Source: Flavobacterium sp. (GTDB taxonomy: Bacteria > Bacteroidota > Bacteroidia > Flavobacteriales > Flavobacteriaceae). Taken from it: a stretch of DNA of 48,507 nt. The DNA lies in contig JACMOK010000133.1 of assembly GCA_014378065.1 (NCBI GenBank), forward strand, positions 1-48,507, in the 5' to 3' direction. Position 1 is the first letter of the stretch. Every line of letters begins with the position of its first letter. Below, one piece after another: positions 23,615-31,462 of the stretch. The notes under the pieces were generated by a model. The model was not told the DNA's origin. It searched no databases and saw only the letters and a list, made by a program, of their open reading frames with translations. Both the position numbers and the translations under genes were made by a program.

Positions 23615-24508
23615 ATGGACTGGATAAAAAAAACAAGCCTTATCGCATTGATCGTAGTGGCAAGTGGGACTTTAATTTACGGAACATCTACCGAAACCAA
23701 GAATAAAATTACGCACGAAGGTACTTCACGCTTTTTTCCCACAGCTATAGATTTTGCAGGCGAACAAGCGCCGTTGCAAATTTCAGATGTACGAGAACGC
23801 TTGGATCGAGAATTACTCGTCAATGCCAATTTAGATGCATCCACGTTATTGATTATTAAAAGAGCCAATCGCGCGTTTCCCATCATCGAACCCATTTTGG
23901 AAAAATATGGTGTGCCGAATGATTTTAAATATGTGGCGGTGATTGAAAGTGCGTTGCTTAATGCCGTTTCACCCGCTGGCGCGAGAGGAATATGGCAATT
24001 TATGCCAGAAACTGCAAAAGAGAAAGGCATGGAGGTAAATGAAATTGTTGACGAACGGTATCATTTGGCAAAATCGACAGAGGCCGCCTGTAAATATTTC
24101 TTGGAAGCCAAAGCCCGTTTTGGGACATGGACATTAGCTGCAGCGTCTTACAATGGAGGAATGAATGGCGTAAATAAGCAGATCGAAATTCAAAAAGCAA
24201 CAGATTACTACGATTTATTGCTCAATGATGAAACCTCAAGGTATGTGTTTAGAATTTTAGCACTTAAGGAAATTATGAAAAATCCGGACAAATATGGATT
24301 CATAGTAAATGTTGACGAATTGTATGTCAACCTGCCTTTGAAAAAAGTCACTGTCGACAGTTCTATTACCGATCTGGCGGCCTTCGCCAAATCGCAAGGT
24401 ATCAACTATAAGATTCTAAAAATTCACAATCCCTGGCTGCGTGACAAAAAACTGCTGAATCCTGCTGGGAAAACTTATGAAATTGAAATCCCGCTGAGTG
24501 GCTACTAA
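23615..24508 (+). CDS. Lytic transglycosylase (SLT domain), MltD-like
   Basis: This 297-residue protein has a signal/anchor segment (residues 7-24). The Slt domain spans about 85-225, with catalytic Glu111 in VIESALLNAVSPAGARGIWQ, followed by FMPETAKEKG and the substrate-binding AAASYNGGMNGV. The C-terminal 60 residues (LPLKKVTVDSSITDLAAFAK, then HNPWLRDKKLLNPAGKTYEI) resemble the Bacteroidota MltD tail before LysM repeats, here without clear LysM copies. It cleaves peptidoglycan glycan strands to 1,6-anhydromuropeptides. Confidence 0.9.
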   Translation: MDWIKKTSLIALIVVASGTLIYGTSTETKNKITHEGTSRFFPTAIDFAGEQAPLQISDVRERLDRELLVNANLDASTLLIIKRANRAFPIIEPILEKYGVPNDFKYVAVIESALLNAVSPAGARGIWQFMPETAKEKGMEVNEIVDERYHLAKSTEAACKYFLEAKARFGTWTLAAASYNGGMNGVNKQIEIQKATDYYDLLLNDETSRYVFRILALKEIMKNPDKYGFIVNVDELYVNLPLKKVTVDSSITDLAAFAKSQGINYKILKIHNPWLRDKKLLNPAGKTYEIEIPLSGY

Positions 24509-24543
24509 GTAAATCGGGGAGAAGTATCTTTTTTAGCGGTGGC

Positions 24544-25242
24544 CTAATCGATTTCGGCTAATGGCTCTTTGGCTAGGCTTTTTTTGGTTAAAAAACTAGT
24601 CAGTCGCTGGTCAAAAATGGTATAATTCAGTTCCATTGCTTTTTTGAAAGGGGTTTTTTTGGGAATCGGAATTCCTCCCCTTTTGATATCAACAACTTCC
24701 AAATTACCATTCAAAAAATACGAGGTCGGAAAACCCAAAGTGTGTTTTAAAGTGGCCACCACGGCACGGTCATTTTTGTAAGATTCATTGGCATAACACA
24801 CTTTAATATTGTTGTTGAATTGTCTCGATATTTTCTTTATATCATTTTTAACATCCCAGAATACCACAATAAATTGCATGTCTTCCTTATATTTTTTCGC
24901 TAATTTATTCAAGGCTGGAATTTCTCCTTTGTTTAGAACACACCAAGAAGCATAGGTAATAATAAAAACAGGTTTCTTTATTTTGCTCAGTTTTACTTTT
25001 TTGCTGTTGACACTTTTAAAGGAATAGTCGTCAAATTTAGAACCCACCAAATGATCTTTCACCAAAGAATCAAACAACGCATTGCCTTTTTCGATATGTC
25101 CTTTGTCAAATTCTATATCGGTTTCGGTATTGTATTTTTTGATATTGTTTTTTATCGCGTCAGAGAAAGTGATGGTTTTTTCCTGACTAAAAGTAGACGG
25201 GCAATACACAAGAGAGAATATAAGTAGTAAAATTAATCTCAT
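24544..25242 (-). CDS. Exported thioredoxin-like (TlpA/AhpC) protein lacking the CxxC motif
   Basis: This 232-residue protein has a signal peptide (to about residue 19, TFS before QEKT). The thioredoxin fold covers about 65-205 (SKFDDYSFKSVNSKKVKLSK, PVFIITYASWCVLNKGEIPA, FPTSYFLNGNLEVVDIKRGG). The active-site position reads WCVLN, not WCxxC. Only Cys101 remains and the resolving Cys is Asn104. A second, distant Cys (near 'NIKVCYANE') might substitute. It is thus either a single-Cys redox protein or a scaffold, not a standard disulfide reductase. No cytochrome maturation genes are next to it. Confidence 0.8.
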   Translation of the reverse strand: MRLILLLIFSLVYCPSTFSQEKTITFSDAIKNNIKKYNTETDIEFDKGHIEKGNALFDSLVKDHLVGSKFDDYSFKSVNSKKVKLSKIKKPVFIITYASWCVLNKGEIPALNKLAKKYKEDMQFIVVFWDVKNDIKKISRQFNNNIKVCYANESYKNDRAVVATLKHTLGFPTSYFLNGNLEVVDIKRGGIPIPKKTPFKKAMELNYTIFDQRLTSFLTKKSLAKEPLAEID

Positions 25243-25321
25243 ATTTTGTTAAATCTTGATTAATATCAAACGAAATTAACAATAATATCAATACAAAATC
25301 ATTTGTAGATTAAAATATTTA

Positions 25322-25351
25322 CAAAAAAACCATTCCGGTAAAGAAATGGTT
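25322..25351 (-). terminator. Rho-independent terminator of the TPR-like membrane protein gene
   Basis: The stem AACCATT / AATGGTT with a loop of about 9 nt is followed, on the minus strand, by seven T. It lies 25 nt downstream of the stop at 25377. Confidence 0.75.
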
Positions 25352-25376
25352 GCCTATTTTCAAGATCTAAAAATTT

Positions 25377-25892
25377 TTACATTTTTTTCATCTGTTCTTT
25401 CATCATTGTAATTTGCTCTTTCAATAAATTTTGTTTGTCCAGTTTTTTGGCTTCGTTTAAAAGAGTCGTAGCTTCGAGCTTTCTTCTTCTCGTTAAAGCT
25501 ACACCCGCCAAATTTAATTTCGCCACTGCCAAGTCCATGTCCATGTTCAAGCCCAGTAAAATGGCTTTTTTAAAATATTTCTCGGCTTGAATTAGGTTGG
25601 TCTGCGAAAGCATGATGCCGTGCAGGTAATTAAAATAGCCTTGTTGCTTTCTAACCAAAGCGGTTTCGGGATTTTTAAGATAAGCCAACCATTTTTGAGC
25701 ACCTGCAAAATCCTGCTTTCTCAATTTTAAGAAAGCCAGTAGAATAAATTCGTTTTTATAATATAGAAAAATGGGAATGGCCGAAAGTAAAATAAGAAAA
25801 ATCCCGTTGCCAATATTTCCCTCTGTCATTTGCCAAATACCAGTAGCTACAATCAATCCGGCGAGTATCAATTTAATATTTCTGTGAAACAT
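25377..25892 (-). CDS. Membrane protein with TPR-like repeats
   Basis: This 171-residue protein begins MFHRNIKLILAGLIVATGIW and has two adjacent membrane helices (about 7-24 and 28-46). A cytoplasmic or periplasmic helical domain (50-165) follows with TPR-like features (LRKQDFAGAQKWLAYLKNPE, YLHGIMLSQTNLIQAEKYFK). The tail is Met/Lys-rich. An in-frame extension upstream of 25892 is Cys-rich and unlike a protein start, so I discard it. I do not recognise a named family. It is divergent from rpmH. Confidence 0.75.
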   Translation of the reverse strand: MFHRNIKLILAGLIVATGIWQMTEGNIGNGIFLILLSAIPIFLYYKNEFILLAFLKLRKQDFAGAQKWLAYLKNPETALVRKQQGYFNYLHGIMLSQTNLIQAEKYFKKAILLGLNMDMDLAVAKLNLAGVALTRRRKLEATTLLNEAKKLDKQNLLKEQITMMKEQMKKM

Positions 25893-25955
25893 AACGTGTG
25901 TATTTATCAGTGCGCAAAGATAGTAAAAGGATTTGAAAATATTTTTATAAAACCA

Positions 25956-25986
25956 CTTGCCAGAAAAAAAAGACTTTGTATATTTG
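25956..25986 (+). promoter_or_regulatory. Promoter of rpmH (CTTG - 19 nt - TATATTTG)
   Basis: A -33 CTTG (25956-25959), 19-nt spacer and -7 TATATTTG (25979-25986) match the Bacteroidota consensus. The predicted start lies about 60 nt before the rpmH ATG. Confidence 0.6.
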
Positions 25987-26055
25987 CACTCGGTTTTAGA
26001 AACACAACTGCTAAAACAATTAGGCAAATAAAATAGATTTTAAAGATACAAACCC

Positions 26056-26217
26056 ATGAGTAAAAGAACCTTTCAACCATCGAAAAGAAAAAGAAGAAAT
26101 AAGCACGGATTTATGGACAGAATGGCTTCTGCAAATGGAAGAAAAGTGCTTGCCCGTAGAAGAGCTAAAGGCAGACACAAATTGACCGTATCTTGCGAAC
26201 CAAGACACAAAAAATAA
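26056..26217 (+). CDS. rpmH: 50S ribosomal protein L34
   Basis: This 53-residue L34 opens [20 protein letters not shown] and continues with the conserved [19 protein letters not shown]. The length and basic composition are exactly those of the family. It is not beside rnpA and dnaA, the usual neighbours in many bacteria; here carB follows about 260 nt downstream. It has its own promoter and terminator. Confidence 0.96.
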   Translation: MSKRTFQPSKRKRRNKHGFMDRMASANGRKVLARRRAKGRHKLTVSCEPRHKK

Positions 26218-26235
26218 TGTTTACAAAAACAGAAA

Positions 26236-26269
26236 TAAAGGCGTTACTTCAATTAGTATCGCCTTTTTT
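26236..26269 (+). terminator. Rho-independent terminator of rpmH
   Basis: The stem AAAGGCG / CGCCTTT with a 14-16 nt loop is followed by a T run, about 20 nt after the rpmH stop. Confidence 0.75.
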
Positions 26270-26300
26270 TATACCTTGTCGTGAGCTAATTTAAATTTTT

Positions 26301-26412
26301 CGGCTGCTGTTTTCCGCTTTGCGATTGCCTTTTTTTGTTTTTTATCTGAAGTACTGTTAGCGCCTTTGTTCAAAAACTAAAAAGATGCTCGCTACAATCC
26401 GGGCAAGGCTGC
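26301..26412 (+). repeat. Degraded copy of the interspersed flavobacterial repeat
   Basis: CGGCTGCTGTTTTCCGCTTT on the left and AAAAGATGCTCGCTACAATC on the right correspond to the two ends of the element at 20343-20425. The centre (TTTTTTTGTTTT ... CAAAAACTAAAAAG) keeps a weak inverted repeat. It fills most of the gap between rpmH and carB. Confidence 0.45.
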
Positions 26413-26474
26413 ACAACACCACAACAACTATCCAATAATCTAAAAGTCCAACGGTCTAATTTTATAACTACACT

Positions 26475-29327
26475 ATGCCAAAAGACAATTCTATTCAATC
26501 TGTATTAATCATTGGTTCTGGTCCCATCGTGATCGGACAAGCCTGCGAATTCGATTATGCGGGTTCTCAAGCCGCACGTTCCATCCGAGAAGAAGGCATC
26601 GAGGTCATTTTGATCAACTCAAATCCTGCCACCATCATGACCGATCCCAGTATGGCCGATCATGTGTATTTGTTGCCCCTGACCACCAAATCAATTATCC
26701 AAATTCTCAAAGCGCACCCGCAAATAGATGCTGTATTGCCCACTATGGGCGGACAAACGGCATTGAACCTTTGTCTCGAAGCTGACGAAAAAGGAATATG
26801 GCAAGATTTTAATATAAAATTAATTGGCGTCGATATTAATGCCATCAATATTACCGAAGACCGCGAACAGTTTAAACAATTGCTGGGCAGAATTAACATA
26901 CCCACAGCGCCTGCAAAAACGGCCACATCGTTCCTGAAAGGAAAGGAAATTGCACAAGAATTCGGTTTCCCGCTGGTCATTCGGCCCTCGTTTACTTTGG
27001 GAGGTACCGGTGCTGCTTTCGTTCACAAAAAGGAAGATTTTGACGAATTGCTGACCAGAGGTTTGGAAGCTTCTCCTATTCATGAAGTTTTGATTGACAT
27101 GGCTTTGGTGGGTTGGAAAGAATACGAACTCGAACTTTTAAGAGATAAAAACGACAATGTTGTGATTATCTGTTCTATAGAAAATATGGATCCGATGGGC
27201 ATACATACGGGAGATTCGATTACAGTAGCTCCCGCTATGACGCTTTCGGACACGACTTTTCAGAGAATGCGCGACATGGCGATTTTAATGATTCGCAGCA
27301 TCGGAAATTTTGCGGGCGGTTGTAACGTGCAGTTCGCCGTTTCTCCAGATGAAAAGGAAGATATTGTGGCCATTGAAATTAATCCAAGGGTTTCGCGGTC
27401 GTCGGCCCTGGCTTCCAAAGCTACGGGTTATCCAATTGCAAAGATTGCATCTAAGCTGGCCTTGGGGTATCATTTAGACGAATTGCAAAACCAAATTACC
27501 AAATCAACTTCAGCGCTTTTTGAACCGACTTTAGATTATGTCATCGTCAAGATTCCGCGTTGGAATTTCGATAAATTTGAAGGTTCCGACCGAACTTTAG
27601 GGTTGCAGATGAAATCGGTAGGCGAGGTGATGGGTATTGGTCGTTCCTTTCAGGAAGCCTTACACAAAGCCACACAGTCGCTCGAAATTAAGCGCAATGG
27701 TCTGGGCGCAGATGGCAAAGGCTACAAGAATTACGAACAAATTATTGAGAAACTTACCTTTGCAAGTTGGGATCGGGTATTTGTGATTTATGATGCGATC
27801 GCGATGGGAATTCCGCTGTCTAGAATTTACGAGATTACAAAAATTGATATGTGGTTTCTAAGGCAATATGAGGAATTGTATGCGTTGGAAAAGGAAATTT
27901 CCATACATAAAATTGATACACTGCCCAAAGATTTATTACTTGAAGCCAAACAAAAAGGCTTTGCTGACCGACAGATTGCTCACATGATGGGCTGTCTCGA
28001 AAGCCAAGTTTACAAACTGCGCGAGGAGCAGAAAGTTAATCGCGTGTATAAATTGGTAGATACTTGTGCTGCCGAATTTAAAGCACTCACGCCATACTAT
28101 TATTCTACATTTGAAGCCGATATAGAAACGGCAAACGGCGAAACCTATGTGCACAATGAAAGTATTGTTAGCGACAGAAAGAAAGTTGTGGTGTTGGGTT
28201 CTGGTCCAAACCGGATTGGCCAAGGCATCGAGTTTGATTATTCTTGTGTTCATGGGGTTTTGGCAGCCAAAGAATGTGGTTATGAAACCATCATGATCAA
28301 TTGCAATCCCGAAACCGTTTCAACCGATTTTGATACGGCGGATAAGCTCTATTTTGAGCCTGTTTTTTGGGAACACATCTACGACATCATCCGCCATGAA
28401 AAACCCGAAGGTGTGATCGTGCAACTGGGAGGCCAAACTGCTTTGAAATTGGCTGAAAAATTAGACCGTTACGGAATTAAAATATTGGGAACCAGTTTCG
28501 ATGCTTTGGATTTGGCCGAAGATCGCGGTCGTTTTTCAGAACTTTTAACCGAACTCAAAATTCCTTTTCCTCAATTCGGAATAGCAGAAACAGCAGATGA
28601 AGCATCGGCTTTGGCAGATGTGCTTGATTTTCCTTTGCTCGTTCGCCCGTCTTATGTTTTAGGTGGGCAAGGGATGAAAATTGTAATCAACAAACAAGAG
28701 TTAGAAGAGCATGTGATCGATTTGCTAAAAAATATTCCGGGCAACAAATTGCTGCTGGATCATTATCTGGATGGCGCCATCGAAGCCGAAGCGGATGCGA
28801 TTTGCGATGGTGAAAATGTATATATCATCGGAATAATGGAGCACATTGAACCCTGTGGGATTCATTCCGGCGACAGCAATGCGACTTTACCACCCTTTAA
28901 TTTGGGCGAGTTTGTGATGCAACAAATTAAAGACCATACCAATAGAATTGCTTTGGCACTCCGTACCGTAGGTTTAATCAACATTCAGTTTGCAATTAAA
29001 GACGATACGGTATATATTATTGAAGCCAATCCAAGGGCTTCCCGAACGGTTCCTTTTATCGCAAAAGCGTATGGAGAACCATACGTTAATTATGCGACCA
29101 AAGTGATGTTGGGTGTAAATAAAGTGACCGACTTTACTTTCAATCCCCAACTGAAGGGCTTTGCAATCAAGCAGCCCGTTTTTTCATTTAGTAAATTCCC
29201 CAATGTCAACAAAGCACTCGGACCCGAGATGAAGTCAACCGGCGAAAGTATTTTGTTTATCGACGATTTAAAAGACGACCAGTTTTATGAATTGTACAGC
29301 AGAAGAAAAATGTATTTGAGTAAGTAG
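26475..29327 (+). CDS. carB: Carbamoyl-phosphate synthase large subunit without the C-terminal allosteric domain
   Basis: This 950-residue enzyme makes carbamoyl phosphate for pyrimidines and arginine, using ammonia from the CarA subunit. Two homologous ATP-grasp halves are visible. The first begins VLIIGSGPIVIGQACEFDYA, with RPSFTLGG and EINPRVSRSSALASKATG. The oligomerization region lies about 400-550. The second begins VVVLGSGPNRIGQGIEFDYS, with RPSYVLGGQGM and EANPRASRTVPF. It ends shortly after MKSTGES, where E. coli CarB (1073 residues, from memory) continues into the MGS-like domain that binds UMP and ornithine. The stop context shows no frameshift, so this is the natural length and, as I recall, common in Flavobacteria. 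No carA is adjacent. Confidence 0.93.
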   Translation: MPKDNSIQSVLIIGSGPIVIGQACEFDYAGSQAARSIREEGIEVILINSNPATIMTDPSMADHVYLLPLTTKSIIQILKAHPQIDAVLPTMGGQTALNLCLEADEKGIWQDFNIKLIGVDINAINITEDREQFKQLLGRINIPTAPAKTATSFLKGKEIAQEFGFPLVIRPSFTLGGTGAAFVHKKEDFDELLTRGLEASPIHEVLIDMALVGWKEYELELLRDKNDNVVIICSIENMDPMGIHTGDSITVAPAMTLSDTTFQRMRDMAILMIRSIGNFAGGCNVQFAVSPDEKEDIVAIEINPRVSRSSALASKATGYPIAKIASKLALGYHLDELQNQITKSTSALFEPTLDYVIVKIPRWNFDKFEGSDRTLGLQMKSVGEVMGIGRSFQEALHKATQSLEIKRNGLGADGKGYKNYEQIIEKLTFASWDRVFVIYDAIAMGIPLSRIYEITKIDMWFLRQYEELYALEKEISIHKIDTLPKDLLLEAKQKGFADRQIAHMMGCLESQVYKLREEQKVNRVYKLVDTCAAEFKALTPYYYSTFEADIETANGETYVHNESIVSDRKKVVVLGSGPNRIGQGIEFDYSCVHGVLAAKECGYETIMINCNPETVSTDFDTADKLYFEPVFWEHIYDIIRHEKPEGVIVQLGGQTALKLAEKLDRYGIKILGTSFDALDLAEDRGRFSELLTELKIPFPQFGIAETADEASALADVLDFPLLVRPSYVLGGQGMKIVINKQELEEHVIDLLKNIPGNKLLLDHYLDGAIEAEADAICDGENVYIIGIMEHIEPCGIHSGDSNATLPPFNLGEFVMQQIKDHTNRIALALRTVGLINIQFAIKDDTVYIIEANPRASRTVPFIAKAYGEPYVNYATKVMLGVNKVTDFTFNPQLKGFAIKQPVFSFSKFPNVNKALGPEMKSTGESILFIDDLKDDQFYELYSRRKMYLSK

Positions 29328-29750
29328 CAACAAAGCACAACAATAAAATTGAAATCCAAGCCCAGTTTTAGAATTATTGTTTACAAAATGAAAAAATACT
29401 AACATCAAAACCAATTTGTTAACGATTATTGAGGCTTTAAATCTTTTTTTAAGTTAAATATTAACTTACCTTTAACAAGGTTTGGAGCCTTAAAGATACC
29501 GCCACTTTTTTTGTAAGCAATACAATTATTCTACACCGACTATGGTTTGTAAATACGCGACTTGTTTTTCTATATAGAGAGATGGACTCTGATATTATTA
29601 ACTTTTACAAAAATAATAAAGCATGACCTAACCAACAAAAAAAAGAAAGCCGCTGCTCGATGACCCTTAAATAAAACGATTCCTCAAAAGTTTATCTAAA
29701 CCGCCCGAGTTTAGTAAAAAAATTTGTTACAACTACTCAAAACCGCCAAT
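29328..29750. other. Intergenic region; one perfect palindrome, otherwise nothing recognised
   Basis: This 420-nt AT-rich gap holds the 8-bp inverted repeat TAAGTTAA / TTAACTTA (29450-29457 and 29461-29468), which could be an operator for the RCC1 gene. No ORF, RNA fold or repeat copy was identified in the rest. Confidence 0.3.
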
Positions 29751-31172
29751 ATGAAAACCAATAAACCCTTTGTTCTAATTGTTTTATTAATTCTATTCCA
29801 GAATGCTTCTGCACAATGCTGGAAAGAGATTGCCGCCGGGGCATACCATTCTATAGCCATAAAAAGCGATGGTACACTATGGGCTTGGGGTAGAAACCAT
29901 TACGGACAACTTGGCGATGGCACCACGGTAAATAAAAATGTACCAACTCAAATTGGTACTGATACCGATTGGGCCAGCATAGATGCCGCCAGTATAACAA
30001 CAGTAGCTATTAAAACCGACGGTTCTTTATGGGCTTGGGGCGATAATAGCCATGGACAAATTGGCGACGGCAACCATGGACCGCTTGTTTTTAATACTAT
30101 ACCTACTCGTATCGGAACCGATACAGACTGGATTAAGACAGTCACATCAGTTTACCAAACTTTTGCCATAAAAAGCAATAGAACTTTGTGGGGTTGGGGT
30201 CAAGGAGAATACCTTGGAAATGGTGATACGATCGATCATTATACTCCATTTCAGATTGGAACAGATTTGAACTGGTCTGAGATAGTAACGTCATGTTGTA
30301 ATAGACTCGCACTAAAAGAGGACAATACTTTATGGGGTTGGGGTCAAAATGACAACGGTGCCTTGGGAACTGGAGTTTTAACAACACCTATAACAATACC
30401 TACCCAAATTGGCAACGGCACAAACGATTGGTTTAAAATTTCAGCAGGCTTTAATGGTAACGCAAGCACCACAAGTATGCTATTAAAAACCGATGGAAGT
30501 TTATGGGGCATGGGAAGCAATCAATTCGGATCGGTAGGAATAGGAAGCATTGCTTCAGGCATTTTGATACCTACTCAGATAGGCAATGAAACGGATTGGA
30601 TCTATATAAAAACAGGTGGCGGAACAACGTTTGGCATAAAAACAAATGGCGAGCTGTTTGGCTGGGGTGGAAATTTTGTCGGACAACTGGGAGACGGAAC
30701 TTTAGAAAATAAAAATGTTCCTGTTGCTATTGGTTCATCAACAATGTGGAAAAAAATTGTCACGAATGGAGGGCATGTTTTAGCTCTGTCATCTGATAAT
30801 ACTTTGTACACTTGGGGTTGGAACCCTTACGGGCAGTTAGGCGATGGTACTTTAATAAACAAAAATGTTCCGACTCTATTAGGAAATCCCTGCTCTTTAA
30901 GTACAAATGACTTAAAAATCTTTAAGTCGTTTCAAGCCTACCCTAATCCAACAACCAATGCAACTGTTGTTAGCTATGTTTTAGCTGAAAAGTCAAATAT
31001 CACTTTCACCCTTTCCAATAATTTAGGGCAAATTGTTTATCAAAAAAACAAAACAAGCAATCTTGGTGAGAATCAGGAATCGATTGACTTGAGTAGTTTC
31101 AGTTCGGGTGTTTATTACATAACACTAAAAACAACTAACGAGCAGAATACTATTAAAGTCATCAGAAATTAA
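29751..31172 (+). CDS. RCC1-repeat protein secreted by T9SS
   Basis: This 473-residue protein has a signal peptide (residues 1-21, ending ASA before QCWK). About seven RCC1 blades follow between residues 22 and 385, each with a variant of [16 protein letters not shown] and a closing P-QIG-DTDW. They probably form one seven-bladed propeller. The last 75 residues ([20 protein letters not shown] ... GVYYITLKT ... KVIRN) are a type A T9SS sorting domain, so the protein is exported across the outer membrane and anchored or released. RCC1 propellers bind proteins; the partner is unknown. I start at the ATG 29751, where the signal peptide begins. Confidence 0.88.
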   Translation: MKTNKPFVLIVLLILFQNASAQCWKEIAAGAYHSIAIKSDGTLWAWGRNHYGQLGDGTTVNKNVPTQIGTDTDWASIDAASITTVAIKTDGSLWAWGDNSHGQIGDGNHGPLVFNTIPTRIGTDTDWIKTVTSVYQTFAIKSNRTLWGWGQGEYLGNGDTIDHYTPFQIGTDLNWSEIVTSCCNRLALKEDNTLWGWGQNDNGALGTGVLTTPITIPTQIGNGTNDWFKISAGFNGNASTTSMLLKTDGSLWGMGSNQFGSVGIGSIASGILIPTQIGNETDWIYIKTGGGTTFGIKTNGELFGWGGNFVGQLGDGTLENKNVPVAIGSSTMWKKIVTNGGHVLALSSDNTLYTWGWNPYGQLGDGTLINKNVPTLLGNPCSLSTNDLKIFKSFQAYPNPTTNATVVSYVLAEKSNITFTLSNNLGQIVYQKNKTSNLGENQESIDLSSFSSGVYYITLKTTNEQNTIKVIRN

Positions 31173-31312
31173 TTTTTTAAACGGAAGGAATTCCGCTGCT
31201 TTTGGCACTCCATTCAGTAAATAAGTGAAACTTAACGGCCAATAACAGCGTCACTATTTTATCTTACACTAACTTTAAAAAAAGAATGGCTTTTGCTAAT
31301 AGCTGCTAAAAC

Positions 31313-31452
31313 TCATGCCTGATTAAATTCGTTTTTCCCTACAGAATATTCAGTTACAGAAACGTCCCAAGGAATCCCATAGAAACGATCTTGGTAGTTT
31401 GCTTCAAGAAGATTCGCGCCATTTATACTTAACTTATTCTTATATTTGATAA
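31313..31452 (-). pseudogene. Possible C-terminal protein fragment
   Basis: In the 290-nt gap between the RCC1 and CotH genes, one minus-strand frame reads KYKNKLSINGANLLEANYQD, then RFYGIPWDVSVTEYSVGKNE, FNQA and a stop. It is fluent, barrel-like peptide sequence without a start codon. It might be the tail of a lost outer-membrane or receptor protein, but no family is assignable. Confidence 0.25.
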
Positions 31453-31462
31453 AAATCTACTT

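Noticed and set aside
29328..29750. Riboswitch or sRNA in the carB-RCC1 gap
   Set aside because: Only an 8-bp palindrome was found; no closing stem with T run and no known aptamer motif.
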